Source: Onchocerca volvulus
Taxonomy: Eukaryota > Nematoda > Chromadorea > Rhabditida > Onchocercidae
Direction: 5' to 3'
Assembly: GCA_000499405.2 (NCBI GenBank)
Contig: HG738138.1
Span: 25,399,960 to 25,463,959, forward strand
DNA: 64,000 nt
Shown here one piece after another: positions 60,958 to 64,000 of this stretch; position 1 is the stretch's first letter, and every line of letters begins with the position of its first letter. The notes under the pieces were generated by a model. It was given only the letters and a program-made list of their open reading frames with translations. It was not told the origin of the DNA and made no database searches. The position numbers were made by a program, and so were the translations under genes.

Positions 60958-62873
60958 TTTCTTTTGTAAAAAAACAATAATTTGTAATTTTCCAATTTGA
61001 TCATTCTGAAAAAAGTATCAAAGATGTAGCAAAATTAAAATCTCTTGCTTAAAAATGATTTATAATGAAATTTGAAATTTTTTATTTGAAATATTCAAAA
61101 TATATTTTGCTTTTCAAATGTCAAAATAATTGTTGCGAAAAAAAAATACATCAAATATTGGCGAAAGATAAGAAAAAAGAAAAAATATTTATATTGAAAA
61201 ATGTCATCAGGTGGCAATTTTTTTTTTTTTGATAATTAAAAATTAGCATTTATTAATCTTTTTTATTTTTTATTACTTATTTGCAAATAATACTAATATT
61301 AGTATTCTAATCATCATTTGTATTCCTAAAACTGATAAGCTAAAAAAAAAATTGATTGAATGAATATTTCGGTGAAAATGGTTTGTATTTAAATGCTAAT
61401 AAGAGGTAGGAAATTGAAATAAGAATTGAAGATTGGCCATTTCCAGAAAAAACTTTTGATAGCAATTTTCATCGGATTTTCAAAATTATTACCAATTCCG
61501 CAAGTACTATTTATGGATAGCAATATCAAAAATTATTCAAAAAAATTTTTTTGAAAAATTATAAAAATAATCGAAAATTAAAATCGAAAAGTTGAACTAA
61601 TCGAAAATTATCACTGTTGTTAGTATATTGTAGCTTTCTTTTCCGATATAAAAACTAAGCACTATATTGAAATAACTTTTACGGCAATTAATTTAATTTG
61701 TCGCAAGGTTACGTGATTCTTTTTTACGGCTAAATAATTAATTAACAATGCTATAACATTTGCGATCTTCTTTTTTCTGATATCATTTTGAGTGAAAATA
61801 AATTGATAAAATTGAATTATTCCATCAATTTATGGTATTCTTTTAAGTACAAATGATTATTCAGCTGGAAATTCCCGAAAACATTTCGTAAAATTTATTT
61901 ATTTTCGCAAAAAATGACTTTTTTTTACAATGTTTTCTGAATATTATCGTACAGAATGTGAGAAAATGGTTAAAATAAATGTGCTAGTCATTGCGACATA
62001 ATATTACGAATTTGCTAATATGCTTTTAACTATACGAAATTTTTGCGAAAAGTATATATAAAATATAAAATACAAATTTTTTCACGGAATCAAATATCAC
62101 CTTGCATTCTTAAGAGATGTTTTCAATCGATATTTCAAAAATAATCAAATGATTAAACAATCGATAATTAACTCATAAACTAATAGAATTACATATAAAA
62201 TACAAACTTTTCATGGGATAAATGTCACCATGTATTCTTGGAAATATCAGTAAAAAATTAAGTAAGAAAGTAAATTCGAACTCATAAGAAAAAGTATTAA
62301 TACATAAAATAGAAGTGTAAAATCAAATTTAATTAATTTGCCAACTTTTTATCGAATTGATTAATTTCTCAACAAAAAAAAAATCTTTTAAATTTTAAAA
62401 TAAATTTTTTCCAGAAAATAAAGATCGTAATGACATTTTTCAACAAAGCATAAAGACTATATTTGAGTGAAATTAATTTTGAGAGAAATTAAAAAGGAAC
62501 AATAAAATTGAAAAAGGAAAATGGACTGGGAGAAGAATATTTCCGGCGGAAATTCGTTCATCATCCGGTAGAATCCGCCAATCATCCGTTTTTTGATATG
62601 ATTATTTTAGCATTTTTCAATTTTCGGTTAAACTTTTAAATCAATAAAGAATGAGAAATGTTTGAAAATGATTGTAAAAATTCGAAAAAAGAGAAATGAT
62701 AAATCGATCAATCATTGGTGATGATAATTCAACCATTCCATTTGTTAGTTCAATTTTTCGAAAGTTTCATTTTCGAACGGAGAAAAGTATTGGATAATAA
62801 ATGATGCTTAGAAAGACAATCGTATTAATTTTTAAATAAAATTAAATTAAAAATATTATAGATAGGATATACT

Positions 62874-63000
62874 GAGTAATTAATTTAAGCATTTATCGAA
62901 TTAATGATTTTGTGAAATTTTGGCTAAAATAGAGTATTTAATTTAAGAATTTATCGAATTAATGATTTTGTGAAATTTTGGTTAAAATAGAGTATTTTAA
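62874..63000. repeat. Tandem duplication of ~58 bp
   Basis: Two nearly identical copies containing AATTTAAGMATTTATCGAAT followed by TAATGATTTTGTGAAATTTTGG and AAAATAGAGTATT; a third is only begun. The low divergence suggests a recent duplication. Confidence 0.8.
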
Positions 63001-63578
63001 TTTATAACTGAAAATTTGATTGATTTAAAATTTTATTATATTATTTGAACTGCATGCAGAATGGAATAAAATAAAATATCTTAAAAAAATTAAATAATCT
63101 TCAATTCGTTCTTTTTTCCTTTTTTCTTTCTCTTTCTCGGCAGAAATTTAATTTTATTAAATTTTCGGAATTAACATACATTTCTGGAGAAATGTAATTA
63201 TAATCAATAAAAAATCGTTAATATATTATTTATGAATTCATATATTAAAAAAACACTCGACTATATTGTGAGGAATTTTAGTTTGTTACGAATATTATGA
63301 AAAAATATTAGTAAAAATGAAATTTCTTGAATAAACAATGAAAATATTTTAATGTTTTATAATTTAAGTTTTCCATTTCATTTCCAATATGATAACAGCA
63401 TCAAAATATACATATACATGCAAAAGAAACGAAAGGTGCAAAATGAAAAGAAAAAATGCTTGCCATTTTAAGTTTAGAATTTATTTCTTTCATTTCATTT
63501 TTCATTTCCAATCATGATAAATTTAAAACTGTAATTTTCTATTCCATTTTTCATTACCAATATGATAATAAAATCAAT

Positions 63579-63579
<1 letters not shown>

Positions 63580-63629
<50 letters not shown>
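63580..63629. repeat. Run of 50 A
   Basis: An uninterrupted poly(A) run on the plus strand, the longest in the window. Upstream, three related stretches (TTTCATTTCCAATATGATAA types) lie at about 63370, 63491 and 63542, so the run ends a small degenerate repeat array. A retroposed tail is possible but unproven. Confidence 0.8.
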
Positions 63630-63631
<2 letters not shown>

Positions 63632-64000
63632 TATATAAAAGGAATGAAAAAAAGAATTTGGCGTTCTTTTTTTTGCTGAAATGAAAAAAAAAAGGCTTAT
63701 TTGCTTGCTAGCAATTATTTATCTACAAAATGATATGTAAAAAAGCGAAAAAATTGCTTTAAAATATTTATTCGCATGGAATATTTCGCATGAAATATTT
63801 CGCATGATCGATAGAAAATGACAGAAATCAATCCAAATTGAATATGAAATTTGAAAAAATAAAAAAAAGCGGAAGGAAAAGAAAAGGAAAAGGAAAAAGG
63901 AAAATGAAAATTAAAATCAAAATGAAAGAAAGCTTTGAAAGAAATATTGCAAGCAAAAAAATTGAAGGAAAAAAAAAAACTTTGAACAAAGATTAGAGAT

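Larger units (their letters stand above)
57051..64000. other. 7-kb gene-poor right edge
   Basis: Very AT-rich, with long A and T runs (57800-57819, 59621-59637, 60030-60050). Apparent frames here are Phe- or Lys-rich translations of homopolymers and are not genes. A short CAG-type run (gcagcagcagcaggagcaac) is at about 59366. Several degenerate repeats are listed separately. The promoter of the F-box gene should lie at the left end. Confidence 0.55.

Noticed and set aside
1..64000. tRNA, rRNA, CRISPR or riboswitch
   Set aside because: No B-box-like GGTTCGAATCC, rRNA core or regularly spaced identical repeats with unique spacers were seen; the 22-bp and 29/30-bp arrays are contiguous tandem repeats, not CRISPR.

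Overview
The window is AT-rich eukaryotic nuclear DNA. It carries intron-rich protein genes with short GT-AG introns, polypyrimidine-ended acceptors of the nematode type (TTTTCAG, TTTTAG), and acceptor-like sites just upstream of several start codons, as expected for spliced-leader trans-splicing. Protein content (SPE-39, HRD1/SEL-11, syntaxin 5, Headcase), a TTAGGC-type interstitial telomere motif and a fragment that reads like a Wolbachia operon piece suggest a filarial (clade III) nematode. The species cannot be fixed from the sequence.

Eight spliced genes were reconstructed by hand; in all of them exon phases close perfectly. From left to right: an aldo-keto reductase (minus, 2246-4907); an MCFD2-like secreted EF-hand protein (minus, 6660-8603); the Golgi Qa-SNARE syntaxin 5 (plus, 10472-16432); the ERAD ubiquitin ligase HRD1/synoviolin (plus, 19896-25467); a four-pass membrane protein of unknown function (minus, 27457-30604); SPE-39/VIPAS39 (plus, 32066-36853); a Headcase-domain protein (plus, 43015-47894); and an F-box protein (minus, 51291-57050). 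Four of the eight act in the secretory or endolysosomal pathway: MCFD2 in ER-to-Golgi cargo capture, syntaxin 5 in vesicle fusion, HRD1 in ER quality control and SPE-39 in late endosome/lysosome traffic.

The left edge (1-2242) holds the most unusual DNA. It has an 81-bp GC-rich palindromic element and, directly abutting the aldo-keto reductase stop codon (3 nt between the two convergent stops), a ~0.5 kb block of bacterial-type reading frames including a lipoprotein signal with an LSGC lipobox. It is best explained as an old lateral insertion from Wolbachia, with a virB6-like operon junction as the leading guess.

Spacers and introns carry many degenerate minisatellites. Main ones: a candidate solo LTR with a well-placed TATA box, initiator and poly(A) signal (about 8940-9640); a ~100-bp-arm inverted repeat (9865-10263); a TTGAG-type repeat in an HRD1 intron; a 22-bp repeat, an ACGT-rich domain and a 40-bp repeat between spe-39 and headcase (39.3-41.75 kb); a 38-bp repeat and a telomere-like tract in headcase introns; a 72-84-bp repeat downstream of the F-box gene; and a 29/30-bp repeat with a GACGT...ACGTC hairpin in each unit inside an F-box gene intron. 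The last 7 kb (57051-64000) shows no gene that can be supported.
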